Under the pieces are notes generated by a model. It saw only the letters and a list, made by a program, of their open reading frames with translations. It ran no database searches and had not been told where the DNA came from. Made by a program: the position numbers and the translations under genes. Of a stretch of 6,563 bases of DNA, positions 1 through 6,169 are shown piece by piece; within the stretch, counting starts at the first letter, position 1; each line of letters begins with the position of its first letter. The stretch comes from Gammaproteobacteria bacterium (GTDB lineage: Bacteria > Pseudomonadota > Gammaproteobacteria > UBA1113), in NCBI GenBank assembly GCA_019752835.1, contig JAIELR010000212.1, forward strand, positions 1 to 6,563, written 5' to 3'.

Positions 1-3000
1 CAACTTTTCGTTTATTTGATGAAACGGGCATATGACGCCAGGAGGCTATCCGCTGACTTTATTCCAATTGGCGCCTTAACCGATGGGATAACTTTGTTGA
101 CCTCCCCCAAAGGGCAGTGTTTTTTGATGGGCTTAGGTCAGCTAGCCTTAGAGGGCTTGGAAAACAGTCAAGTCTTGTTTGAGGCGAGCGAGCTGAAAAC
201 GGTGTTACGTAAAGCCATGCCAGCGGCTTATGAGGCCAATGAGCAGGCTTGTTTTGGCGATGTGTTTTACAGTGGTTTGGTCAGGGGCTTTACCTGGCAT
301 GAGCATCACGATGATTTTGAGGGTCAGGGGGAATTTTTGCATTTAACCTTACAAGAGTACCTCGCGGCCTGGGTGTTTGCCGAGCAATGGAAAAATCCTA
401 CTCAGGCAGACAATAACAGGCTTTTCGTTCAGCGCTATAAATATGATGTTCATTTTGCCCGTTTTTGGCCGTTTGTGATGGGGTTATTGGCAGAAGCGTC
501 AGACAGACAATACTTGGATAAATTAGTGGCGTGCATGGATATGCCGCCTTTACCGTTAAACGGTACCTGCCATCCTGTTTTACGTATTCGCTGCTTGGAA
601 GAGTTGCTACCGGGTAAGGTGCCTTTGGCTTGGCAGGGGTTTGTCAGACAGCTCTCTTATGAGGCTACCAACAGGGGTAATATCTATTATTATACTAAGG
701 CATTAATTGTCGAGGAATTACGACAAAGCCCGGCTTGGGGTAAACAACTTGCCCCTTTGTTTGCGCAATCGTTAATGAGCGAGTCCGTAAAGACAAGAAA
801 AGAGGTGCTAGATTGTATAGCCAAGCTGGGCTATGTGGTGGCCAGCGAATTGCTTATTACCGGGATAGTAGAGGGATTGTCAGCAAAGACCGAGCTGGCT
901 GTTCGACGTGCAGCAATTAGGGCGCTGGGAGCCTTGGGAGCTGTCGCGGTCACGCCCTCTATTTTAACAGCCTTGACCAATTTGTTACAAGATAATGATG
1001 CGCGTGTCTGCGCTTCTGCCTGTGATGCTGTTGGGGCGCTCGGAGCGGAAGCGTCGCCTCATTTTTTAGCGACCTTGGTGGATTTGTTACAGAATAAGAA
1101 TGCGCGTGTTCGCGCCTCTGCCTGCAAAGCGTTAGGGAGGCTCGGGGCCGCCGCAGCCACGCCCTCCATTTTAACAGTCTTGGCAGGGTTGTTGCGGGAT
1201 AACGAGTCGAGTGTTCGTGCCTCCGTTGGTTATGCTGTGAAGGGATTGGGTTCAGCCGCAGCCACGCCTGATTTTTTAGCGGCCCTAGCGGATTTGTTGC
1301 ACGATAATGATGCGCGTGTTCGCGCTTCTGCTTGTGATGTTGTTGGGGCGCTTGGGACTGTCGCAGCCACGCTCTCTATTTTAGCAGCCTTGGCAAGGTT
1401 GTTGCAGGATAAGAGAGCGTATGTTTGTGCCTCCGCGTGTGATGCGGTCGGGACGCTTGGGGTCGCCGCAGTTACGCCCTCTTTTTTAGCCGTCTTGACA
1501 GCATTGTTGCAGGATGAGGCATCCAGTGTTCGTACCTCCGCTGGTTATGCCGTGGGGATGCTTGGGGTGGTCGCAGTGACGAGCTTTATTTTAGGAGAAG
1601 CCATAGGCCCTATTTTGGCAGGCTTGATTGCGTGTCTGCCGAGTAATAAGGCGAGGGCTCATGCATCCGCCTGCGGAGCCTTACGCCAGATTATAGGCTT
1701 TGTTAATTCGGCGGCTGAGGAGGCATGGCTCACCGAATTATTGCATACAGTAAGAAAAACACTCAATACTACAAAAAACGAAAGCCTCTTGATGCTTTTA
1801 ATGACCATCGCCCAATCCCTGCCTATCGGAGTACTACTCTTGCCACATCTTGCTGATATTTTAAAGGTGATTATACCCCCAGATTATAACTACAATCATA
1901 ACAACGAGGTTAACGCCTTATTGCTCACCTGGCTTCAGCCAGCCGATATGCGAAAAACCATTCTGTCTTTTTTGGCCACTTACCTGAATCTGGACAAGCA
2001 ACCCCACAAAAAAGCCATTATGACAATAAATAGCTCATACCCACTGTTGTCTTTTCTCGCTCAGGTTGATAAACCCTTGAGCACCGCAATTCAACTCCAT
2101 TTATTACGAGGTATCGACGCAGATTTCAATCATTATCAACATCGATTTGATGATTTCTCTTTTGTTCTACATACGAAGAGAGATGATGGTTACTATCCCG
2201 TGAGCCGATTAAACAGCCAAGGTCAGCTTGTCCCTGAATGTACGGTTTATCTGACTGAGCAGGAGGTGGCGACTTTATTGACAGTGATGAAAGCCAGCCA
2301 GCAGAGTATTGACTTACCCTTATCATTAAAGTTCTTTTTAGCGCACGAAGAAAAACGCGTCCCCCATCAACCCGCCCCAACCACAACTGACGAAAAAGAA
2401 AATCGTCTGAAACGAAAAAGAAACTCACCACCATCGGTAACCCAACTTTTCTTTCAACAACCACCCACGTTACATTTTGACCATAGTCCTGTTTATGCGG
2501 GCCATCTTGCACCTCATCAAATGTCCGTCATCGGCCAGGCCTATATGTTGCCTGCCTTCTCTACACAATCCGGAGAAATTCCTATGAAAAAAACACCGCC
2601 GAATGAAGCTCCCTACGCGTCCAGTGGTAATAATGTTCCTCAAGCGAATGGTGCCCTGATAAGCGCGAGACTTATTGAGGTCAAAAACAAAATCACGATG
2701 ATTCAAGAAAAACTACGGTTTTCTCAAGGACTTGGTAAAGAGACCACCGATGTTCACTTGCAACTATTACTGAATCGATTGCAAGAGGAGGAGGCAAAAA
2801 TGGGAGGAGGGCTTCAATCGAGCCCCTTAATCATCGCTGACAAAATTACGGCGGGTGACATGGAAACTATCCTGATTTCGATTGAGGCGATAGAAAATCA
2901 AATTCCTGTTTTATCGTCTTCTCCTCCTTTGCAAAGAGGCAGTATTAATCCAGGCATCGTGGGCGGCCTGTATGCACAGGGTGGCGCAAGCTCTGTGGCG

Positions 3001-3294
3001 CAGGTTGAGGGAATCAGTTACACCAAAGCAGAGGAAAAAATTCACGTGATTGACATAGATTATGTCGACTTACCTTTAAATGATGGCGAGCGATTAGCGT
3101 TACAACTCATGATACAAAATGAAGGAGCAACAATATTTGGCTACATTCCTGATTCGATTGTTAAGGAAGACGATTGTATTATTCAAATAAGCTTTAAATC
3201 CGAGAGCGCTGCTAAAAAATGCCAGAAGCTCATTGAGCAAGGAGTACTTCGCTTTAAAAATGCTCCCTCACACATCTTACTCCCCCAGGGATAG
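1..3294 (+). CDS. NACHT-family STAND protein with HEAT-like repeat array, C-terminal part (5' end outside window)
   Basis: Frame 1 is open from the first base to a TAG at 3292-3294. The TTG at 16 is not a convincing start: the codons before it (Q-L-F-V-Y) align with Q-L-Y-A-K in the second NACHT protein of this window, so the gene enters from the left without its ATPase core. Counting residues from the TTG: post-NACHT helical region 1-290, with motif FLHLTLQEYLAAW near 107-119 matching FQHLTYQEFLAAW downstream; HEAT-like repeats about 295-546; more helical sequence to about 740; a Pro/Asn/Gln-rich linker with a basic patch RLKRKR (nt 2404-2421); a predicted coiled coil about 880-928; and a compact alpha/beta-looking domain about 1006-1082. 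NACHT ATPases with superstructure-forming repeats usually sense a ligand through the repeats and oligomerise. A defence or host-effector role is inference. Its end may be frameshifted relative to the next gene. Confidence 0.85.
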   Translation, partial: QLFVYLMKRAYDARRLSADFIPIGALTDGITLLTSPKGQCFLMGLGQLALEGLENSQVLFEASELKTVLRKAMPAAYEANEQACFGDVFYSGLVRGFTWHEHHDDFEGQGEFLHLTLQEYLAAWVFAEQWKNPTQADNNRLFVQRYKYDVHFARFWPFVMGLLAEASDRQYLDKLVACMDMPPLPLNGTCHPVLRIRCLEELLPGKVPLAWQGFVRQLSYEATNRGNIYYYTKALIVEELRQSPAWGKQLAPLFAQSLMSESVKTRKEVLDCIAKLGYVVASELLITGIVEGLSAKTELAVRRAAIRALGALGAVAVTPSILTALTNLLQDNDARVCASACDAVGALGAEASPHFLATLVDLLQNKNARVRASACKALGRLGAAAATPSILTVLAGLLRDNESSVRASVGYAVKGLGSAAATPDFLAALADLLHDNDARVRASACDVVGALGTVAATLSILAALARLLQDKRAYVCASACDAVGTLGVAAVTPSFLAVLTALLQDEASSVRTSAGYAVGMLGVVAVTSFILGEAIGPILAGLIACLPSNKARAHASACGALRQIIGFVNSAAEEAWLTELLHTVRKTLNTTKNESLLMLLMTIAQSLPIGVLLLPHLADILKVIIPPDYNYNHNNEVNALLLTWLQPADMRKTILSFLATYLNLDKQPHKKAIMTINSSYPLLSFLAQVDKPLSTAIQLHLLRGIDADFNHYQHRFDDFSFVLHTKRDDGYYPVSRLNSQGQLVPECTVYLTEQEVATLLTVMKASQQSIDLPLSLKFFLAHEEKRVPHQPAPTTTDEKENRLKRKRNSPPSVTQLFFQQPPTLHFDHSPVYAGHLAPHQMSVIGQAYMLPAFSTQSGEIPMKKTPPNEAPYASSGNNVPQANGALISARLIEVKNKITMIQEKLRFSQGLGKETTDVHLQLLLNRLQEEEAKMGGGLQSSPLIIADKITAGDMETILISIEAIENQIPVLSSSPPLQRGSINPGIVGGLYAQGGASSVAQVEGISYTKAEEKIHVIDIDYVDLPLNDGERLALQLMIQNEGATIFGYIPDSIVKEDDCIIQISFKSESAAKKCQKLIEQGVLRFKNAPSHILLPQG
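898..1653 (+). repeat. Tandem 105-bp repeats encoding HEAT-like units
   Basis: Seven consecutive units start at 898, 1003, 1105, 1210, 1315, 1420 and 1525. Five are exactly 35 codons; the second has 34 and the last is expanded to about 43. A degenerate eighth starts at 1654. Each unit reads roughly (R/S)-V-R-A-S-A-x-x-A-V-G-x-L-G, then A-A-x-T-P-S-(I/F)-L-x-x-L-x-x-L-L-Q-D, the two-helix pattern of HEAT/PBS-lyase-like repeats. Identity is visible at the DNA level (for example GCGCGTGT(T/C)(C/T)GCGC near 1000, 1102 and 1312), which points to recent duplication. Such arrays form curved solenoids that bind protein ligands. Confidence 0.9.
2572..2584 (+). promoter_or_regulatory. Possible internal ribosome binding site and start codon
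   Basis: GGAG followed seven to eight bases later by an in-frame ATG at 2584 sits inside the first gene. Initiation here would give a 236-residue product made only of the coiled coil and the C-terminal domain. The site also falls near where the helical-repeat protein gives way to a linker, so it may be the relic start of a formerly separate gene. Chance occurrence is possible. Confidence 0.3.
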
Positions 3295-3392
3295 CTCCAT
3301 CATCGAGCGTCAGTCCTACGGGTGATGGAGAGGAGAAAGGGCAGGGTAGCCATGAAAATCGCTTTTATGGCTCGGCGGACAGCGTTATTAGG
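3258..3392 (+). pseudogene. Open, protein-like extension upstream of the second NACHT gene (probable frameshift remnant)
   Basis: In the frame of the second NACHT gene, the 45 codons between the TAA at 3255-3257 and the ATG at 3393 contain no stop and no ATG, GTG or TTG. The part after 3294 reads A-P-S-S-S-V-S-P-T-G-D-G-E-E-K, a hydrophilic linker-like sequence, then G-S-H-E-N-R-F-Y-G-S-A-D-S-V. The first gene ends in the neighbouring frame at 3294. One extra base, for instance a sixth C in the C5 run at 3282-3286, would join the two reading frames. I read this as coding DNA disconnected by an indel rather than a true intergenic spacer. Confidence 0.5.
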
Positions 3393-5408
3393 ATGGGTAA
3401 TGCCAAGCTGTCTCATCTGACGGCGATAGGAACGCAGAAAAAAGAAAAAACCCACATTAACAAAGGAACAATTAACCACATATATAATACTACGCAGCCT
3501 TCTTTTGCTTTTTCTTCAGAAACCATAACTCCTGTTGAGACGCTGATAGCCCAAGCCAATGTCAACTTAAAGAAAAGTTACTGCCGTGACATTGCCATCC
3601 CTTATCTATTACACGATTCTATCAAACATACGCTGTATAACTGTTATGTTCCCCTAACTCTGATTCAGAAAGAAGAGTATAAAGCACATGAAAGGCAGTT
3701 TACTCAAGGGAATCGCAAGCCGGAGGAAAAAGGGACTCCTTCTCTTTTTCATTATGACCTTCTTTATCAGCAGGACGCGCCCATTGAGGTCAGCGATTTA
3801 TGGGAGCCAGCGAGGTATGCACTTAAACAAGCCAAAAAGCACGCCCCTGATTTACCCACTACCCCCATAAATCCCCGGCGCCTGGTGATATGCGGCGCGG
3901 CGGGCATGGGGAAAACCACGATGCTGCGGTGTATTGCTGCGCATTGGGGCAGGGAGGATTCTGCTAACCAGGAATATGCATTCGATATTGCCTCCTGGCG
4001 AGCGCATTTTGATATCGTGCTACATCTGTCCTTACGGAGTTTGCTCACTTATGAGTCGGCTTTAGGCTCGAAAGCGGAGAGGGCTGAGTTAATGGTTTAT
4101 CTGGCTGATTGGCTTGAGCAGCAGCACCATTGTTTACGTCAAGACCAGGCTCATTTACTGGTGAGTCTCCTTGACTCCCTCGAGCAGGATTTATTGCCGC
4201 ACAGTCGGCTTTTATTGTTACTGGATGGGTTTGATGAAGTCAGCAGCTTGTTAAATGACTATACTCCTCTGCCAAGTCTTTCTCATCAAGACATAACGGA
4301 AGCGAAAAAACACCATACCTTACGACAGCAACTCCTCAAGCATTTATTGAGTCACACCGATTGGCTATTAACGACAAGGCCCCATCTGGCTGAGTGCCCG
4401 TGGCTGGTGGGTGCGACGCATCATCTGGCGCTCACGGGATTCTCACCAAAACATATTCAATCCTATGTCGAGCGCTTTTACCGGGCATTTAATAAAACTG
4501 AGCTAGAAGCGCAAGCATTCTTACGTCAGCTCAAACAACCTGAATTACAAGCACTCAGTCGCGTGCCGTTGCAATTAGAGCTGTTGTGTAGTGTCGGGTT
4601 AGTAGACTACGATAACCCTTTAGAAAGCACCACAGAGATGAGCCTGACTCAGCTCTATGCAAAGATGCTGCTCATCCTGTGCAAGCGCTTTTTACAAAAA
4701 CAACCCAGCTATCTTCAGGGATATTATCTTGATGATTTAAGCAGTAGGGCGCTGATAACCCACTGTCGTCTTCCCTTGCAATGGTTGTCCAACTTAGCTT
4801 TAGAAGCCATGCTGAGTCAAAAAACAGCACTAAATCTTTCTAGTTTAGCAAAAGACCATTCTTTGCGGCGAATGATTGAAGCGCTCAAAGAGAAAGGAAA
4901 AACGACGGAGGTCAGAAAAGCCTTAGAGGGGTTTGGGGTATTAACCGCCACCAGCGGTTTGGTTCAAAAAAACCTGTGGGCACAGACGTATTATTTTCAG
5001 CATTTAACCTATCAGGAATTTTTAGCGGCCTGGATGCTAGCAAGAAAACTCATGACGTGCGCACTTGAGGAGCGACCCGCGATAATTAAGCGCATTCAAG
5101 ACCCTTTTTATCACCGGATGCAAGTCTTCTTGGTGAGTCTTTTAAGCGAGCCAGCGGTTTTTCCGCTTTTCTTTAACCGTGAGGAAAACCGTCAGCGCCG
5201 CGCTGTCGTGTATGCGATATTGCATCCGATATGGAAAGTTTTTTTAGGGAGTGAGATCCAAAGAAAAGGATTGTGGAAGAAAAACTATTCATCGCTCACC
5301 TTTATCCATGCCTGTCGTTTACTGACGGCCACCCTGAGTGACCCTGTGATCATCCGAAGTCGCACACGATGTGCGACGAGCGTGAGGAGCCGCAGGTCCG
5401 GGTGTTGA
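3393..5408 (+). CDS. NACHT-domain STAND ATPase, C-terminus truncated
   Basis: The 671-residue product has a linker (1-50), a pre-NACHT region (about 55-140), then a NACHT ATPase: Walker A GAAGMGKTT at 168-176, Walker B LLLLLDGFDE at 273-282, a sensor-like LLTTRP at 325-330, and the winged-helix and helical region about 345-550 including FQHLTYQEFLAAW near 535-547. Members of this class (bacterial relatives of NLRs) switch from an inactive monomer to an oligomer when the C-terminal sensor binds a ligand. Here the sensor is missing: real protein-like sequence stops near residue 655 and the last residues are Arg/Ser-rich, encoded by a hairpin in the adjoining non-coding DNA. The ATG at 3393 is the first start codon available in the frame but has no well-spaced Shine-Dalgarno, and the frame is open 45 codons further upstream, so the gene may be the rear part of a longer, frameshifted one. 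Anti-phage defence or host effector are both possible roles. Confidence 0.85.
   Translation: MGNAKLSHLTAIGTQKKEKTHINKGTINHIYNTTQPSFAFSSETITPVETLIAQANVNLKKSYCRDIAIPYLLHDSIKHTLYNCYVPLTLIQKEEYKAHERQFTQGNRKPEEKGTPSLFHYDLLYQQDAPIEVSDLWEPARYALKQAKKHAPDLPTTPINPRRLVICGAAGMGKTTMLRCIAAHWGREDSANQEYAFDIASWRAHFDIVLHLSLRSLLTYESALGSKAERAELMVYLADWLEQQHHCLRQDQAHLLVSLLDSLEQDLLPHSRLLLLLDGFDEVSSLLNDYTPLPSLSHQDITEAKKHHTLRQQLLKHLLSHTDWLLTTRPHLAECPWLVGATHHLALTGFSPKHIQSYVERFYRAFNKTELEAQAFLRQLKQPELQALSRVPLQLELLCSVGLVDYDNPLESTTEMSLTQLYAKMLLILCKRFLQKQPSYLQGYYLDDLSSRALITHCRLPLQWLSNLALEAMLSQKTALNLSSLAKDHSLRRMIEALKEKGKTTEVRKALEGFGVLTATSGLVQKNLWAQTYYFQHLTYQEFLAAWMLARKLMTCALEERPAIIKRIQDPFYHRMQVFLVSLLSEPAVFPLFFNREENRQRRAVVYAILHPIWKVFLGSEIQRKGLWKKNYSSLTFIHACRLLTATLSDPVIIRSRTRCATSVRSRRSGC
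5359..5377. repeat. Perfect GC-rich hairpin at the NACHT gene truncation point
   Basis: GTCGCACA (5359-5366) and TGTGCGAC (5370-5377) are perfect inverted repeats around a 3-base loop CGA. The hairpin begins a few codons after recognisable NACHT-protein sequence ends and marks the start of compositionally different, non-coding DNA. It may be a recombination junction or a part of the transfer-origin region. Confidence 0.75.
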
Positions 5409-5416
5409 GCCGCAGG
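5387..5416 (+). repeat. Short direct repeats GAGCCGCAGG
   Basis: Two identical 10-bp copies at 5387-5396 and 5407-5416 are exactly 20 bases apart, and a partial copy CCGCAGG lies at 5494-5500. Iteron-like spacing close to two helical turns could suit a DNA-binding accessory protein, but two copies are weak evidence. Confidence 0.4.
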
Positions 5417-5531
5417 CGAAACACAAGGGAACCGACACGGCGTTGAGTCATTGTGGGCACTTAGTTCAGAGCGCCAGCGAAGAGATAAGTAGACCGCAGG
5501 ACTCACGAGCACTCCCGCTGAAGGCGATACT

Positions 5532-5598
5532 TGTCGCGAGTTTTTTGCTCCTTTTGGTGGACTCGGAGTCCCAAAAGGTTTTGCAAAAAAACGCGACA
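5532..5598. repeat. Long imperfect inverted repeat (67 bp hairpin)
   Basis: Nested arms pair around a centre near 5565: TGTCGCG (5532-5538) with CGCGACA (5592-5598), TTTTTTGC (5541-5548) with GCAAAAAA (5583-5590), CCTTTTGG (5550-5557) with CCAAAAGG (5571-5578), and GACT (5560-5563) with AGTC (5567-5570). Small bulges separate the arms. It lies 20 bases before the oriT hairpin. It could be a bidirectional terminator for the NACHT gene, a miniature mobile or palindromic element, or a protein-binding part of oriT. Confidence 0.7.
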
Positions 5599-5617
5599 CT
5601 ATCATCATAAAGCATGC

Positions 5618-5647
5618 CGTTGCGCCAGCAACGTATAAGTGCGCTAT
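5618..5647 (+). other. oriT: Origin of transfer (oriT), Ti/RSF1010 (MOBQ) type
   Basis: A perfect 6-bp inverted repeat CGTTGC-GCCA-GCAACG (5618-5633) is followed at once by TATAAGTGCGC (5634-5644). As I recall them, the Agrobacterium pTi origin has CGTCGC-GTCA-GCGACG then TATAATTGCGC, and RSF1010 has an inverted repeat followed by TAAGTGCGC. Arm length, loop length, zero spacing and core all agree. In these systems a MOBQ relaxase (TraA or MobA) nicks inside the TGCGC segment and the repeat helps position and terminate the reaction. The downstream traC and traD genes are the partners expected beside a Ti-type oriT. By the RSF1010 rule the traC/traD side would enter the recipient first and the NACHT side last. 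The exact nick position is not assigned. Confidence 0.8.
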
Positions 5648-5691
5648 TAAAATAGACGGTTGGTTCTCGCTGCGCTCGTAAATGGTAATCC

Positions 5692-5705
5692 GGGGACTAG
5701 TCCCC
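5692..5705. repeat. 14-bp perfect palindrome
   Basis: GGGGACTAGTCCCC is fully self-complementary and is followed by AAACCCCTAGG. It lies 47 bases beyond the nick-like core and upstream of traC. It could be an operator for a dimeric regulator or an additional relaxosome site; nothing in the window identifies the binding protein. Confidence 0.6.
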
Positions 5706-5768
5706 AAACCCCTAGGATATTTAGAAACGGAAATTTATACCGGGCAAAGAGCGGTGTTGGTTGCTATT

Positions 5769-5785
5769 TATCACAATGAGTGATA
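5769..5785. promoter_or_regulatory. Candidate operator upstream of traC
   Basis: TATCAC and GTGATA form a 6-bp inverted repeat around AATGA, in AT-rich DNA about 85 bases before the traC start. Position and symmetry suit a repressor site for the tra genes, but no convincing promoter pair can be placed around it. Confidence 0.25.
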
Positions 5786-5857
5786 CCTTTTAGTTTAAAT
5801 TCTCAGAGTCGACAGGATCGCTTTAAACGCGGCTTTGAGAGGTAATGTAATTTAACT

Positions 5858-5863
5858 GAAGGG
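5858..5863 (+). promoter_or_regulatory. Ribosome binding site of traC
   Basis: GAAGGG lies six bases before the ATG at 5870 and supports that start. Confidence 0.7.
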
Positions 5864-5869
5864 TTTAAC

Positions 5870-6169
5870 ATGGCAGATTATGCAGACAGATTGTTATCAA
5901 TTGCGGATAAACGAAAAAAATTATTAGAAGAAGAGGCCAAACTCATTGAGAAGCGAAAAGTAGAAATTGGGGCTCTTGCAGAAAAGCTCGGCCTCTTAAC
6001 TATATCTGACGAGTTGTTATCGGGAATTTTTCAAGAAGCAAAACAAGCCATTGACAAGAAAAGCGAAAAAATAAAGGAATGGGAAAAGCTCGGCGCTCAA
6101 TCTAATAACCTTCGCTCCTCAAAAATTGCAAAAAATACGCATGCCAAGCAACACGCCCAAGCAACTTAA
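5870..6169 (+). CDS. traC: Ti-type conjugal transfer protein TraC (relaxosome accessory)
   Basis: The 99-residue protein is hydrophilic, mostly helical and strongly charged. Residues 8-32 are a Lys/Glu-rich coiled-coil-like helix, followed by the conserved core EIGALAEKLGL (about 32-42) and a second helix containing ISDELLSGIFQEA; the last 30 residues are a basic tail. This is the layout of TraC of Ti-type systems (about 100 residues, a coil followed by R-I-x-x-I-A-x-K-A-G-L), a small cytoplasmic protein thought to help the TraA relaxase at oriT. Assignment rests on this pattern plus its place: first gene after a Ti-like oriT, directly before traD. It has a good ribosome binding site, and its end overlaps traD. 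It is not the F-plasmid TraC ATPase, which is a different, much larger protein. Confidence 0.65.
   Translation: MADYADRLLSIADKRKKLLEEEAKLIEKRKVEIGALAEKLGLLTISDELLSGIFQEAKQAIDKKSEKIKEWEKLGAQSNNLRSSKIAKNTHAKQHAQAT

Larger units (their letters stand above)
5409..5869. other. Gene-free region carrying the transfer origin
   Basis: This 461-base stretch has no convincing gene on either strand. It contains, in order, direct repeats, a 67-bp imperfect inverted repeat, the oriT-like hairpin and nick core, a 14-bp palindrome, a small inverted repeat near 5769-5785, and the leader of traC. An open frame on the minus strand through it (5285-5707) is rich in Ser, Pro and Arg, crosses all these structures and has no family features, so I treat it as spurious. 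Confidence 0.7.

Noticed and set aside
16..18. TTG at 16 as the real start of the first gene
   Set aside because: The frame is open to the window edge, the codons before it align with the second NACHT protein, and starting there would leave a protein beginning in the middle of the post-NACHT helical region.
898..1653. CRISPR array
   Set aside because: The repeats are contiguous 105-bp coding units in a single open frame with no repeat-spacer alternation.
2126..2706. Two minus-strand open frames (2126-2512 and 2470-2706)
   Set aside because: They are antisense to the well-supported large gene, have no recognisable motifs and no ribosome binding site seen.
3253..3294. Programmed -1 frameshifting between the two large frames
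   Set aside because: No good slippery heptamer lies in the usable window: the A-rich TTTAAAAAT is followed by a stop in the target frame too early or out of register, and C-CCC-CAG re-pairs poorly. An indel is the simpler reading.
3688..4048. Small open frames on both strands over the start of the NACHT domain
   Set aside because: They overlap the Walker A coding region in other frames and carry no protein-like features.
5285..5707. 140-residue open frame on the minus strand
   Set aside because: It runs antisense through the 3' end of the NACHT gene, several hairpins and the oriT, has no domain-like pattern and is rich in Ser, Pro and Arg; it looks like chance coding in structured GC-rich DNA.
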